Source of the DNA: Deltaproteobacteria bacterium
GTDB taxonomy: Bacteria > Desulfobacterota > GWC2-55-46
NCBI GenBank assembly: GCA_016219115.1
Contig: JACRCH010000123.1
Span: 1 to 41,597, forward strand
Reading direction: 5' to 3'
DNA length: 41,597 bases
Position 1 is the stretch's first letter; the number at the start of each line of letters is the position of its first letter. Below the pieces are notes generated by a model. The model saw only the letters and a list, made by a program, of their open reading frames with translations. It was not told the origin of the DNA and searched no databases. Below are positions 1 to 9,545 of the stretch, in pieces. The position numbers and the translations under genes were made by a program.

Positions 1-138
1 ATACGGTCCGGCGAATAGGTCGCTATTTTTATCTGCCGTCCGCCAGGGACCGTGCGGTCGGCGGATTTAGAAAATCTCCTTTGCCGACTACATACGGTCC
101 GGCGAATAGGTCGCTATTTTTATCTGCCGTCCGCCAGG
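1..138. repeat. Two direct copies of a 47-bp intergenic repeat
   Basis: Positions 1-47 and 92-138 are the same 47 bases, giving a period of 91. The spacer at 45-91 carries a second repeated module (GTGCGGTCGGCGGATTTAGA) that reappears at 3652-3671 with a few changes further on. The end of each copy resembles a short core, CCGCCGTACGCCAGTAC, found exactly at 16007-16023, 23467-23483 and inverted at 22696-22712. No gene is visible in positions 1-287. Confidence 0.8.
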
Positions 139-287
139 ACCCTTCTTAAGAAAGATCCCCCCGGAAACCTCTGGGCCGCCTTTTACATGGACGTTCATTA
201 ATAATGTAGGTCTCTCCGGGGGTTTTGTCAAGGAAGGGGTTTCGGGCCCTATTGCCTTTTAGTTTCAAATAATATATAAATAAATCA

Positions 288-3200
288 ATGACAGCCGAAT
301 TACTGAGTATCGCCGAGTCCGAGGCCTCGAAGAAGCTCCAAGCGATGGGTTTTGCCGACGGAGCGGGGGCTTTGAAGAACCTGAAGCTCCTCGCCAGTAC
401 CCCCTTTTCCGGCCATCTTGAGAGCGTCACGCAATGGGCGCTCGCCTCACCTTCGCCCGACGGGGCGCTTAATAACCTGGAGACCATCGTCAGCAATTTG
501 TCTCAGGACGCCATCGGGGCGGCGCTTGCGGACCCTATGAACATCGAGAGGCTGATTACCATTGCAGGCTCCTCGCCTTTCCTCTCGAACATACTCACGA
601 GGGAGGCCGCGCTTTTTACCTGGCTCTTCTCCGGCGGGATCTTTGAGGTAAAGGACTATGAGGTCTTCAGGGCGGACCTCCGGGAAAGGACCTCCGGGGT
701 CGAGGGCTTTGACCGGATGGCAAAGGCCTTGAGGGTGTACAAGCAGAAAGAATATTTGAGGATCGGTTCACGGGACCTGGCCGGTCTATCGAACGTCGAG
801 GAGGTCACAAGGGAGTTATCCGACCTCGCCGGAGCGTCTTTAGACTGCGCGCTCGAATACTCGCTTAAGTATCACAAAGCCCTCCACGGCCCGCCCATCC
901 ATGCCGGCACGGACGGTGAGGAGAACGAGGCGCAGTTTTCGGTCATCGGCCTTGGCAAGCTCGGAGGCAGGGAACTGAACTTCTCATCCGACATAGACAT
1001 CATATACATATACTCATCCGACAAGGGCGAGACGAACGGGGTCGGGGGCAGGCCGGAGTCTCGCGTGAGCCTGCACGCCTTTTTCGTCAAGGTCTCGATG
1101 ATGGTCTCCAGGCTCATCTCAAGCGTGACAGAAGACGGCTTCGTCTTCAGGGTGGACCTTAATCTGAGGCCCGAGGGCAAGAGCGGGGACATGGCCAACT
1201 CCTTAAGGAGCGCCGAGATATATTACGAGTCGTGGGGCCAGTCCTGGGAGAGGGCCGCGATGATAAAGGCAAGGCCCGTGGCCGGCAGCCTTTCGCTCGG
1301 CGAAGAGTTCCTCTCGATGATACGCCCCTTCGTCTTCAGACGCTATCTCGACTTCACGGCTATCGAAGAGGTAAAGACGATGAAGGAGAAGATAGACTTG
1401 AGCCTGCTGCGCAGAAACCCCGACGCGATAGACGTAAAGCTTGGCGCCGGCGGCATCAGGGAGATCGAGTTCTTCTGCCAGGCCCTGCAGCTCATACACG
1501 CCGGCAAAAACCCGGATATACGCGACAGGAACACCTTGAACGCCATAGAGAAACTCAAGCGGAAGGGTTTCATAAAGGACTTTGAGGCCGCGACCCTTAA
1601 AGCGGGCTATATATTTTTGCGAAACCTCGAGCACAGGATACAGGTCGTGGAGGGCAGGCAGAGCCAGGCCATCCCCCCGAGGCCCCATGAGCTTGAGAGG
1701 CTGGCGCGCATGATGGGCTTCAGGGATATCGACGGGAGAATGGCCGGTACTTATTTCTGGGAGGAATACAAGAAGAAGACTAACGCCGTCCACGAGGTCT
1801 ACAGGTCCCTCTTCTACAGATCGGAGGAGGAGGCCGTGGAAGTGCCCCCGGACATACTCGCCCTCCTCTCGCCCGACATAACGGAAGAGGAGGCGGGAGA
1901 CAGACTTAAAGCGCTCGGCTTCAGGGACGCTAAAGAGGCCTTCAAGAACATGACGCTATTGCGTACCGGCCCCGCATACATGCATTTAAGCGCCAGGGCG
2001 CGCGTTATCCTTCAAAAACTCGCCCCGGTATTTCTTCTTCGCGCCTGTGCTTCTCCCGACCCGGACAGGGCTTTATCAAACCTCGAGAGGTTCATCTCGG
2101 CCATAGGCGCGAGAACGACCTTCTACTCTTTACTTTACGAGAACCCGCGGGTCCTTGAAGAGCTTGTCAGGTTATTCGGCACCAGCGTCTTTCTCTCAAG
2201 GAGCCTTATAGAGCGCCCCGAGAGCCTCGACATACTTCTCTCGGACGAGCTCGCCGTACCTTACAAGACGCGCCGCGACTTCTTCGACGAGTTCCTCAGG
2301 GAGATTGAAAACCGTTTTGATTACGAGGAGAGGCTCGATATCCTGAGGAGGCTCAAGAGCCGGGAGACCTTCAGGATCGGCCTCAACGGGGTCCTCGGGA
2401 CGATACTCTTCAGGCAGATTTCCTCACAGCTGACCTTCATGGCCGAGGCCTCGCTGGAGGCGGCCGTCAAAATAGCCTCGGATGAGCTTAAAAGGAGCTA
2501 CGGCGAGCCCGCGGACGCGCGCTTCGCGGTCATCGGTCTGGGGAAACTCGGTGGCCGCGAGCTTACCTACGGCTCGGACCTCGACATCATCTTCGTGTAC
2601 GATGACCCCACTGACGGGAAGACGACCGGGCCGAGATCCCTCTCGAACCACGAGTACTTCGTAAGACTCGGCCAGCGGATAATAAGCGTTCTGACCCTCA
2701 AGACCAGGGAAGGGCATGTCTTTAGCGTGGACGCGAGGCTGCGGCCCTCCGGGAGCGCCGGCCCTCTTGTGGTGGAGCGCCATGCGCTTGTCAAGTACCA
2801 CCGCGAAAAGACCCTTGTCTGGGAGAGACAGGCCTTCACGAAGGCCAGGGCCGTGGCCGGAGACACGGCCTTCGGCAGAGATGTATTGAATGAACTTTCT
2901 GATATAGTATACTCAAAGCCGCTGACGCCCGACGACGTGGACGAGATGCTTCGCGTAAGGAAACGGATGGAGGATGAAATTGCCAAAGAGAGCGCCGCAA
3001 GGTATAATATCAAGACCGGAAAAGGCGGGGTGGTCGACATAGAATTCCTCGTGCAGTCCCTTCAGCTCTCCTACGGGAGCGCGAAAAGACCTTTAAGGAC
3101 CCCGTACACGCTCAAGGCGCTTCACAGACTCTTGAGGGAAGGGATAATAATGGACGCCGACTACGCCTTTTTAAAAGAGGCCTACTCCTTCTACAGGCTC

Positions 3201-3410
3201 CTTGAGACGAAGTTAAGGATAGTCCACGACAGGCCCGAGGGGTATCTCGTCAGGGGCTCGGAGGAGCTTTTGAGCCTGGCGCGGAGAACCGGCTACACTG
3301 GTGAGGCGGCCTCCGAAGAGCTCCTTGCCGATTACGCGAAACGCGCGGAGAAGGTCCGCTCGCTCTATACAAGAATTCTCGCTGAACTGAAGGAAAAGAA
3401 GAAGGACTGA
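288..3410 (+). CDS. glnE: Bifunctional glutamine synthetase adenylyltransferase / deadenylylase
   Basis: GlnE controls glutamine synthetase by adding AMP to it and removing AMP from it, under PII control, in the cytoplasm. The protein has 1040 residues, slightly longer than the usual 900-1000. It shows the family's duplicated nucleotidyltransferase core: GLGKLGGREL followed by SSDIDII at about residues 219-242 (deadenylylase half), and GLGKLGGREL followed by GSDLDII at about 748-772 (adenylyltransferase half). Both copies keep the paired aspartates, so both halves look active. The ATG at 288 has no clear Shine-Dalgarno sequence; the upstream bases are AT-rich. The gene stands alone, followed by a repeat-filled gap. 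Glutamate dehydrogenase lies 3 kb downstream. The family call is secure; the exact start is less so. Confidence 0.97.
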   Translation: MTAELLSIAESEASKKLQAMGFADGAGALKNLKLLASTPFSGHLESVTQWALASPSPDGALNNLETIVSNLSQDAIGAALADPMNIERLITIAGSSPFLSNILTREAALFTWLFSGGIFEVKDYEVFRADLRERTSGVEGFDRMAKALRVYKQKEYLRIGSRDLAGLSNVEEVTRELSDLAGASLDCALEYSLKYHKALHGPPIHAGTDGEENEAQFSVIGLGKLGGRELNFSSDIDIIYIYSSDKGETNGVGGRPESRVSLHAFFVKVSMMVSRLISSVTEDGFVFRVDLNLRPEGKSGDMANSLRSAEIYYESWGQSWERAAMIKARPVAGSLSLGEEFLSMIRPFVFRRYLDFTAIEEVKTMKEKIDLSLLRRNPDAIDVKLGAGGIREIEFFCQALQLIHAGKNPDIRDRNTLNAIEKLKRKGFIKDFEAATLKAGYIFLRNLEHRIQVVEGRQSQAIPPRPHELERLARMMGFRDIDGRMAGTYFWEEYKKKTNAVHEVYRSLFYRSEEEAVEVPPDILALLSPDITEEEAGDRLKALGFRDAKEAFKNMTLLRTGPAYMHLSARARVILQKLAPVFLLRACASPDPDRALSNLERFISAIGARTTFYSLLYENPRVLEELVRLFGTSVFLSRSLIERPESLDILLSDELAVPYKTRRDFFDEFLREIENRFDYEERLDILRRLKSRETFRIGLNGVLGTILFRQISSQLTFMAEASLEAAVKIASDELKRSYGEPADARFAVIGLGKLGGRELTYGSDLDIIFVYDDPTDGKTTGPRSLSNHEYFVRLGQRIISVLTLKTREGHVFSVDARLRPSGSAGPLVVERHALVKYHREKTLVWERQAFTKARAVAGDTAFGRDVLNELSDIVYSKPLTPDDVDEMLRVRKRMEDEIAKESAARYNIKTGKGGVVDIEFLVQSLQLSYGSAKRPLRTPYTLKALHRLLREGIIMDADYAFLKEAYSFYRLLETKLRIVHDRPEGYLVRGSEELLSLARRTGYTGEAASEELLADYAKRAEKVRSLYTRILAELKEKKKD

Positions 3411-3849
3411 AATTAACTGACAGGCTGTTGAACCACCCCGGGAGCAAGCTCCGGGGTATCTCCTTAAACCTCCCCTCCCGCGATTGCGGGGGCTGGGCTC
3501 CCGTTGCGCTCTTCCGATGCAACGGGAAGCGGGGTGGGTGAAAACATTTTTTCACCCCTTTTCACCCCCTACCCTCCCCCATCAAGGGGGAGGATTTTAC
3601 AAGGGCTAGCTACAGGAATTTTTGTGATTTTTTGTGATTTAAAGGGCGTCCGTGCGGTCGGCGGATTTAGAAAGTCTCCTTTGCCGGCTGCATTCGGTCC
3701 ATAGAAAGTTCCAGCCGACAGGGTCTTTTCAACGCTCTGTCAGGACAAAAAAATTCCAGAGGGGGGCTTATTTGAAGGAGAGACAGGGAAACCTGACAAA
3801 AATCGGGATGCCGAGGCTTCTGCACCTGATCTACCGGAAGGGTGACGCG
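3411..3849. repeat. Repeat-filled gap: large palindromic repeat plus the GTGCGGTCGG module
   Basis: Positions 3428-3602 hold a roughly 175-bp repeat that begins with the shared module GAACCACCCCG...CGGGGTA and continues with several nested palindromes (TCCCGTTGCGCTCTTCC, AACATTTTTTCACCCC, CTCCCCCATCAAGGGGGAGG). Related copies lie at 31647-31793 and, inverted, at 39868-40078, with a fragment at 11344-11398. Positions 3652-3700 repeat the module seen at 45-100. The reading frame of the next gene is open through this repeat, but nothing suggests that it is translated. Confidence 0.75.
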
Positions 3850-6300
3850 ATGTCCTCTCTCGACATAGTCCGCGAGCCGATAAAAAAGCGTTTCATCTTC
3901 AAGGACGGCGTGTGCGCCGCGGCCTCGTCCAACATCCTCAACGAGGTGTTGGGAAGACTGTTGATGCAGGAAGGCATCATCACTCAGAAGGACTACGAGC
4001 GATCGCTGGAGGTGGTCCTCAAGGAAAAAAAGAAGCACGGCCAGGTCCTCATCGCGATGGGGCTCATCACCCCGGAGCAGCTCGACGCCTTCCTGACTCT
4101 TCAGATCAAGAGAAGGGTCTTTAAGATCTTCGGATGGAACGAGGGGACCTACCGCTATGTCAGGTCAACGGATACGGCGCCCGACCTGCCGCCGCTTGCC
4201 CTGCACCCTGCCGCCCTCATCCTCGAAGGCATAAGCCTCGGGTTCTACCCTGCCTCGCGTCTAAGGGCTGACCTCAAGGAGTACTTCGACCATCCGGTCT
4301 TTGCAGCCGGGGACCCGGGCAAGTACGCCCTCGATGACTTCAACCTGAACCTTCAGGAGAAGAGGTTCCTGGAGTCCATTGACGGCAGGAAGACCTTAAG
4401 GGAGGTCCTCGACTCCTCGGACCTGCTCCGCCACAGGGCGCTCTCTCTGGCCTTGAGCTTCATCATCACCGGTGTCATCAAGAGCACCGTTGAGGTGGTG
4501 GAGGAGGAGTTCTTCGAGGAGGAGACGAGGGGGCCTGAGGCCGCCGAAGCCCCGCTTGACAAGAAACTTAACGCCGAGATCCTGTTCATGAAGGCCAGGG
4601 GCGCCCTTGAGAAGAAGGACTACGCCGGGGCCGTTAAGACCCTCACCGACATAACGGACTTGAACCCGATGGAAGGCGAGTACTGGGCGTATCTCGGCTG
4701 GGCCGTCTACCTGGAGAACACAGCGAACCTGAAGAAGGCCGAGAGGGTCATCAAGGACGCCATAGACTTGAATAACGACCTCGACATAGCGTGGCATTTC
4801 CTCGGCATGCTCTCGCTCGCCTCCGGGGACACGGAGATGGCCAGGAGCGCTTTTCGTACGGCCGTTCACAAGAACCCCTGGATGCTCGGTTCGGTCGCGG
4901 AACTCAAGCGGCTTGAGCTTTTCGACTCGACCGAGGCCGGAGCGGACCAGGAGGACAGGAAGGCATACATCGACGCGTTCGGTTTCGCCGAAGACCCGTT
5001 TACGCCGGTGCCCGGCCACGCTCGCGCCTACCTCGCCGGAAGCCGCCATGATGCGCTAGAGTCTCTTGTCAGAGCGGTCAAGAAGAGGTCGGGCCCGGTG
5101 CTCCTGACCGGCCCGGCCGGCGCAGGCAAGACCACCCTCGCGCTCGAGCTTCTATGGAGGCTCTCAAACGAGAAGGTGCTCCCGGCGGTGGTGCTTAAGC
5201 CCTCCGACAGGGAGCTCGTCCTTATAAAGGAGATCAACGCCGAGCTGGGCGTCTCAAGCGAGACCGACTCGATAAAGGAACAACTCCTGGCGCTTGGCAT
5301 GAGGGTCTCCCAGAACAAGATACAGGGCGGACATACGCTTCTGATAATCGACCGGGCCCACGGCCTCACGGACGGGTGTCTGAAGCTCGTGCAGTACTTT
5401 TCGCGCTTGAAGACCCTGCAGATAGTACTACTGGGGGAGCCGTCCCTTGGAGACAGGCTCAAGGCGGCCGACTTCAGGGAGCTTGACCAGAAGATAGCCA
5501 CACGCGTGCAGCTTTACAGCCTGTCGATGGACGAGACAAAGGAGTACTTCCTGAAAAGGCTCACCGGGGTGCGCAGTACCCGGAAGGCCTCCTGTTCCAT
5601 CACGGATGAGGCGCTGGTATTGTTGTTCGAGGAGAGCGGAGGGACCCCCTCCGAGATAAACTCCAGGGGTGTGCGTCTGCTCTCCGAGGCGGCGAGGTAC
5701 GGCACCTGCGAGGTAGATAACATCATCGCCATGGCCGCCTTCGGCAGGAAGAGCATATTCGAGGACGAGTCCGCGGCGGATGTCTTCGTTGAAGAGGCCT
5801 TCGAGCGCGCGGAGGGACCCGTTGCGCCCGAACAGGTATCGCCGGAAGAGGTCGCAAAGGCACCGGAGCCTCCTGTGGAGGCCCCGGTAGAGACCGGCCC
5901 CGCCAGTACCGAGGCGCCTGTAAAGACACCGTCAGAGACCCCCCCTCCCGCTCATTCCGAGGCGCAGACCGGGAGGGCGGGAGCGCGCGCCCCGGCCGCC
6001 CTCCCTCACCCGGTCCCTGAAGTAAAGGAAGTGAGGAAGGCCGGGACTTCGCGGTTGCTGCTGATCTTACTGATGATAGCGGCAGCGGGGCTTGTCGCGG
6101 CGTTTTTTACCAGGGCCTTGCGGTTCGGCGGTGAGTCGACCCCGACGACTTCCGTCGCACCCCGGCCTCAAAAGGCGGTTAAAGAGCCCCCGGCGCAGCC
6201 GACGGTCTCCGGAAGCGGCCCCGTAGAGACATCGGCAGCGATACAGGGCAGCGTTGAAGGTTTACCGGGCGCGGCGGCCAACCCCGAGGTAAGGCCCTGA
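3850..6300 (+). CDS. Composite membrane-anchored ATPase: DUF4388-like domain, TPR repeats, ExeA-type AAA ATPase
   Basis: The start chosen at 3850 has GGAAGGG eight bases upstream; the frame is open back to a GTG at 3652, but that part lies in a repeat. The resulting 816 residues show a chain of domains. Residues 25-110 are a helical region like DUF4388/PATAN-type modules. Residues about 235-350 are TPR-like helical repeats. From about 375 comes an ExeA/GspA-type ATPase, opening with a family-typical FGFAEDPF, with Walker A GPAGAGKTT at 421-429 and Walker B LLIID ending at D501. Residues 640-730 are a Pro/Ala/Glu-rich linker, followed by one hydrophobic segment at about 733-757 and a short tail. 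ExeA-like ATPases help place secretion machinery through the cell wall; a similar role is an inference here. No secretion genes are adjacent, and the fusion is unusual. Confidence 0.85.
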   Translation: MSSLDIVREPIKKRFIFKDGVCAAASSNILNEVLGRLLMQEGIITQKDYERSLEVVLKEKKKHGQVLIAMGLITPEQLDAFLTLQIKRRVFKIFGWNEGTYRYVRSTDTAPDLPPLALHPAALILEGISLGFYPASRLRADLKEYFDHPVFAAGDPGKYALDDFNLNLQEKRFLESIDGRKTLREVLDSSDLLRHRALSLALSFIITGVIKSTVEVVEEEFFEEETRGPEAAEAPLDKKLNAEILFMKARGALEKKDYAGAVKTLTDITDLNPMEGEYWAYLGWAVYLENTANLKKAERVIKDAIDLNNDLDIAWHFLGMLSLASGDTEMARSAFRTAVHKNPWMLGSVAELKRLELFDSTEAGADQEDRKAYIDAFGFAEDPFTPVPGHARAYLAGSRHDALESLVRAVKKRSGPVLLTGPAGAGKTTLALELLWRLSNEKVLPAVVLKPSDRELVLIKEINAELGVSSETDSIKEQLLALGMRVSQNKIQGGHTLLIIDRAHGLTDGCLKLVQYFSRLKTLQIVLLGEPSLGDRLKAADFRELDQKIATRVQLYSLSMDETKEYFLKRLTGVRSTRKASCSITDEALVLLFEESGGTPSEINSRGVRLLSEAARYGTCEVDNIIAMAAFGRKSIFEDESAADVFVEEAFERAEGPVAPEQVSPEEVAKAPEPPVEAPVETGPASTEAPVKTPSETPPPAHSEAQTGRAGARAPAALPHPVPEVKEVRKAGTSRLLLILLMIAAAGLVAAFFTRALRFGGESTPTTSVAPRPQKAVKEPPAQPTVSGSGPVETSAAIQGSVEGLPGAAANPEVRP

Positions 6301-6335
6301 AGGTTTTTTGACGCGATATACCGAGGATCAAACGC

Positions 6336-6437
6336 TTTTAATATTTCCTTCGGGTTGAATTAAGCGCGTCTTGCCGCGTATATAAAAACAGATCTCCCTT
6401 TGGGTACCCCGCCAGCAAGGCTTGCGGGGTGGTTCAT
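6336..6437 (-). repeat. Type A intergenic repeat (inverted orientation)
   Basis: About 100 bp, read on the minus strand: GAACCACCCCGCAAGCCTTG, then a segment containing TCTGTTTTTATATACGCG, CAAGACGCGCTTAATTCAAC and finally CCCGAAGGAAATATTAAAA. Near-identical copies lie at 20685-20783, at 17479-17688 and 30280-30488 (both with an insert), and in part at 13996-14031. It lies between the ATPase gene and gdhA. Confidence 0.8.
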
Positions 6438-6465
6438 AAATTCCAGTGGAACGAGGTGACTGAAA

Positions 6466-7719
6466 ATGTCCTGTCCCGAACCGGGTTTTTTTAAGGAAAT
6501 AGTAACCACGATAGAAAACGCGAACAAGTACCTTAGTCTCCCCAAATCCGTCATCGACAGGCTCAGTACCCCGCGCCGCTCTCTCATAGTATCTGTCCCG
6601 GTGAAGATGGACGACGGAAGGATCGAGTTCTTCAAGGGCTACCGCGTGCAGTACGACTTCGCGCGCGGGCCGGCCAAGGGAGGGATACGCTACCACCCAA
6701 GGGTGAACCTCGATGAGATAACGGCCCTGGCCGCTCTCATGACATTGAAGTGCGCGGTCGTGGATATCCCGTTCGGCGGGGCTAAGGGCGGGGTCGAGTG
6801 CGACCCGACGGCGATGAGCCGCGACGAGATAGAGCGGCTCACCAGAAGATACACCTACGAGATAGCGATCCTCATAGGCCCCGAGACCGACATACCCGCC
6901 CCCGACGTCTATACCGACGAGCAGGTGATGGCATGGATGATGGATACCTATTCGATGATGAAGGGGTACCCGGTGCCGTCCATCGTCACCGGCAAGCCCG
7001 TTTCCCTCGGCGGGTCCCTGGGCAGGGCCAGGGCCACCTCAACGGGCCTTGTCACCACGGTCATCGAGGCCTTAAAGCACCTGAATATGCCGCTTGAGGG
7101 GCTGACAGTGACAGTACTCGGCTTCGGCAAGGTCGGCTACCACGCGGCGAAGATACTCCATGATAAAGGGGCGAAGGTCATCGGCCTTGCCGACTCGAAA
7201 GGCGCCATATATAATCGGCGGGGGCTCGATATCGACGCCGTCTCCAGCCACAAGAAATCAACCGGGTCGCTCTCGGGCTTCAAGGAGTCAGAGGACCTCT
7301 CCATAGACGAGCTTTTGGCCGTAGAGTGCGATTGCCTGGTCCCCGCGGCGCTCGAAGGCCAGATAAACTCCAAAAACGCCGGCTCAATAAAGACGCGCAT
7401 CATGGCCGAGGGCGCCAACAACCCCGCCACACTCGAGGCCGATGAGGTATTGAAGGACAAAGGAGTCTTTTTACTCCCAGGGGTGCTCGCCAACGCAGGG
7501 GGCGTGGTCGTCTCTTACTTCGAGTGGGTGCAGGACCTCCAGAGGTTTTTCTGGAACGAATCCGAGATAGACTCCCGCCTGCGGTCGATCATGACAAAGG
7601 CCTTCGAGGAGGTCCTTCAGATATCTCTCGAAAAAAAAATCGACATGCGCACAGCCGCCATGACGCTCGGAGTAAAGAGGGTAGCGGAAGCCGTCATGAT
7701 AAGGGGGCTTTATCCGTAA
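6466..7719 (+). CDS. gdhA: Glutamate dehydrogenase (Glu/Leu/Phe/Val family)
   Basis: The enzyme interconverts glutamate and 2-oxoglutarate plus ammonium using NAD(P)H, in the cytoplasm. The protein has 417 residues, the length of the hexameric short-form family. The substrate lysines lie in GPAKGGIRYHP (about residues 69-79) and in the LKCAVVDIPFGGAKGG stretch, whose PFGGAKGG is at 102-109. The dinucleotide-binding loop is GFGKVG at 219-224. A purine-rich GAGGTG sits about 10 bases before the ATG. The gene is monocistronic, and type A repeat DNA runs up to 28 bases upstream of its start. Leucine or phenylalanine dehydrogenase activity cannot be excluded from motifs alone, but the length and core motifs fit glutamate dehydrogenase best. 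Confidence 0.93.
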   Translation: MSCPEPGFFKEIVTTIENANKYLSLPKSVIDRLSTPRRSLIVSVPVKMDDGRIEFFKGYRVQYDFARGPAKGGIRYHPRVNLDEITALAALMTLKCAVVDIPFGGAKGGVECDPTAMSRDEIERLTRRYTYEIAILIGPETDIPAPDVYTDEQVMAWMMDTYSMMKGYPVPSIVTGKPVSLGGSLGRARATSTGLVTTVIEALKHLNMPLEGLTVTVLGFGKVGYHAAKILHDKGAKVIGLADSKGAIYNRRGLDIDAVSSHKKSTGSLSGFKESEDLSIDELLAVECDCLVPAALEGQINSKNAGSIKTRIMAEGANNPATLEADEVLKDKGVFLLPGVLANAGGVVVSYFEWVQDLQRFFWNESEIDSRLRSIMTKAFEEVLQISLEKKIDMRTAAMTLGVKRVAEAVMIRGLYP

Positions 7720-8198
7720 AAAAACGCGCCACCGGCCCACGGGGCTGAAGCCCCCGCGAGGGTCCCGGCAGTTCGCTAAAAACGGAGATAGTCTTTTATC
7801 ACAAAATTCCCGGAGCTTGCTCCGGGGTGGTTCATTTCCACCCCTCCTCCGGGCCGTGAGGCTCACAACCTCTTGTTTTATCAGATTAATTTCACCTGCC
7901 AGACGCCCCGTTATTTTTAAAATTAAAAACCTTGAAAATTAAACTCCGCTCTGATAAAGTGACCATCTACTAAACCCGCAAAGTTATCAACATCTGTGCA
8001 TAACCCTGTGAATAATTTCTGGCTTGCTGAGCCGTTTGCAGGTAACGGTCATTTGGATTAACACCTCATTCCGTAGAACCGCCGGCTAATAAACTACCCC
8101 GCCGAAAGCAGCGGGGTATTCTTAGAAACTCTTTTCAAAAATTTTCGCGGCAAGCCGCGCTTAATTAAACCCCGAAAGGGGATTAAAAAGTTGTTGAT
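7720..8198. other. Putative oriC, upstream part: AT-rich stretch and a DnaA-box cluster
   Basis: The gap between gdhA and dnaA contains an AT-rich run at about 7911-7950, followed by three 9-mers resembling DnaA boxes within 32 bases: TTATCAACA at 7984-7992, TGTGCATAA (inverse of TTATGCACA) at 7995-8003, and TGTGAATAA (inverse of TTATTCACA) at 8007-8015. A weaker match, TGTTGATAT, overlaps the dnaA start at 8192-8200. Positions 7810-7840 and 8093-8188 are interspersed repeats. Together with the second cluster beyond dnaA this looks like a bipartite origin. This is an inference from box clustering and gene context. Confidence 0.65.
8093..8188 (+). repeat. Type B intergenic repeat ending just before dnaA
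   Basis: It starts with the shared hairpin module (TACCCCGCCGAAAGCAGCGG), then TTCAAAAATTTTCGCGGCAA, a GCCGCGCTTAATTAAACC segment shared with type A, and ends with CCCCGAAAGGGGATTAAAA. The second copy is at 39742-39839. It ends about ten bases before the dnaA ATG, so it forms most of the proximal leader. Confidence 0.75.
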
Positions 8199-9545
8199 AT
8201 GAACTCTGAAGTTATCTGGACAAATTGTTTGGACGGCGTTGTCGAGCATGTAAGCCCGCAGCACTTCGCCACCTGGTTTCGCCCGATTAAGGTCGTCGGA
8301 GGGGCCGAAGGCGCCATCGAACTTGAGGTCCCCAACCGGTTCTTTCTCGAATGGATCAAGGAGCACTACCTGCCCCTGATCCAGGAGGTCTTGAGAAGGG
8401 TCGGCAAGAAGGACTACAAGCTCAACTGGAGGATAAGCGACGAGGCCTCGGCCGTTGCCGCCCCCGCGGCGAAGAAGTCCTCGAAGGACACCGGAGCGAA
8501 GGCGCAGAAGCCCGCCGGATTGAACCTTAACCCTAGGTACACCTTCGATAACTTCGTCATCGGAAAGGCTAACGAGTTCGCTCACGCCGCGTGTTCTTCG
8601 GTCGCCTCCAACCCGGCGAGCAAATACAACCCGCTTTTCATATACGGCGGGGTCGGTCTCGGCAAGACGCATCTCCTTCAGGCGATAGGACACAAAGTCC
8701 AGCTCAATAACCCGGCCGCAAAGGTATGCTACTACACGTCCGAGCGGTTCATGAACGACTTCATCAACTACATAAGCCGCCAGAAGATGGCTGATTTCAG
8801 GGTGAAGTTCAGGAATGTCGATGTGCTGCTCATAGACGACATACAGTTCTGGGCGGGCAAGGAGAGGACTCAGGAGGAGTTTTTCCACACCTTCAACGCG
8901 CTCTACGAGGCCCACAAGCAGATAGTCGTCACGAGCGACAAGTTCCCCAAGGACATCGACGGGCTCGAAGAAAGGCTCAGGTCCAGGTTCGAATGGGGCC
9001 TTGTAGCGGACATCCAGCCTCCGGACACGGAGACCAAGATAGCGATACTCAGGAAAAAGGCGAAGGCCGAGAATGTAAAGATCCCCGATGATGTCGCCGG
9101 GTGGCTTGCGACGGTGAGTGACTCCAACGTAAGGGAGCTTGAGGGTTTTCTGAACAGGATCATAGCGGTATCGAGCCTCACCAACCAGGAGATAACCCTG
9201 GGGATGAGCAAAGACGCTTTAAAGAACCTCCTTAAGGAAAAGGAGGAGAAGATCCTCACGATCGACGAGATACAGAAATCCGTCGCCGTCTTCTTCAACA
9301 TAAAATTCTCGGACCTGAGGTCAAAAAGAAGACACCGCACTATCGCGCTGCCCCGCCAGATCGCCATGTACCTGGCGCGTGAGTACGGGAACTTTTCTTT
9401 CCCGGAAATCGGCTCTTCTTTCGGCGGCAAGGACCACTCAACGGCCATACACGCCGTTAAAAAGATAGAGAAGGAGCTCAAGGAAAACCCGGAGATAAAA
9501 AACGCGGTCAAGGCCTTGAAGCAGAACCTCGGGATAAGTAAATGA
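8199..9545 (+). CDS. dnaA: Chromosomal replication initiator protein DnaA
   Basis: DnaA binds 9-bp boxes at oriC and opens the duplex as an ATP-bound filament. The 448 residues show the full four-domain layout: an N-terminal domain I (about 1-80), a short linker, the AAA+ core with Walker A GGVGLGKTH at 150-158 and Walker B LLIDDIQF, and the C-terminal DNA-binding domain with the DnaA signature around FGGKDHSTAIHA. The start codon overlaps a weak DnaA-box-like 9-mer, and no strong Shine-Dalgarno is seen at normal spacing; the nearest, AAAGGGG, is 18 bases away. Box clusters on both sides suggest autoregulation. Dedicated upstream transcription is likely because the gap to gdhA is long. Confidence 0.98.
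   Translation: MNSEVIWTNCLDGVVEHVSPQHFATWFRPIKVVGGAEGAIELEVPNRFFLEWIKEHYLPLIQEVLRRVGKKDYKLNWRISDEASAVAAPAAKKSSKDTGAKAQKPAGLNLNPRYTFDNFVIGKANEFAHAACSSVASNPASKYNPLFIYGGVGLGKTHLLQAIGHKVQLNNPAAKVCYYTSERFMNDFINYISRQKMADFRVKFRNVDVLLIDDIQFWAGKERTQEEFFHTFNALYEAHKQIVVTSDKFPKDIDGLEERLRSRFEWGLVADIQPPDTETKIAILRKKAKAENVKIPDDVAGWLATVSDSNVRELEGFLNRIIAVSSLTNQEITLGMSKDALKNLLKEKEEKILTIDEIQKSVAVFFNIKFSDLRSKRRHRTIALPRQIAMYLAREYGNFSFPEIGSSFGGKDHSTAIHAVKKIEKELKENPEIKNAVKALKQNLGISK

Noticed and set aside
1-138. CRISPR-like regular repeat
   Set aside because: Only two copies, the repeat is too long (47 bp), the spacer itself is a repeated module, and no cas genes are near.
1203-1793. Long open frames antisense to glnE
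   Set aside because: They are shadows in a GC-rich gene; no ribosome site and no recognisable protein.
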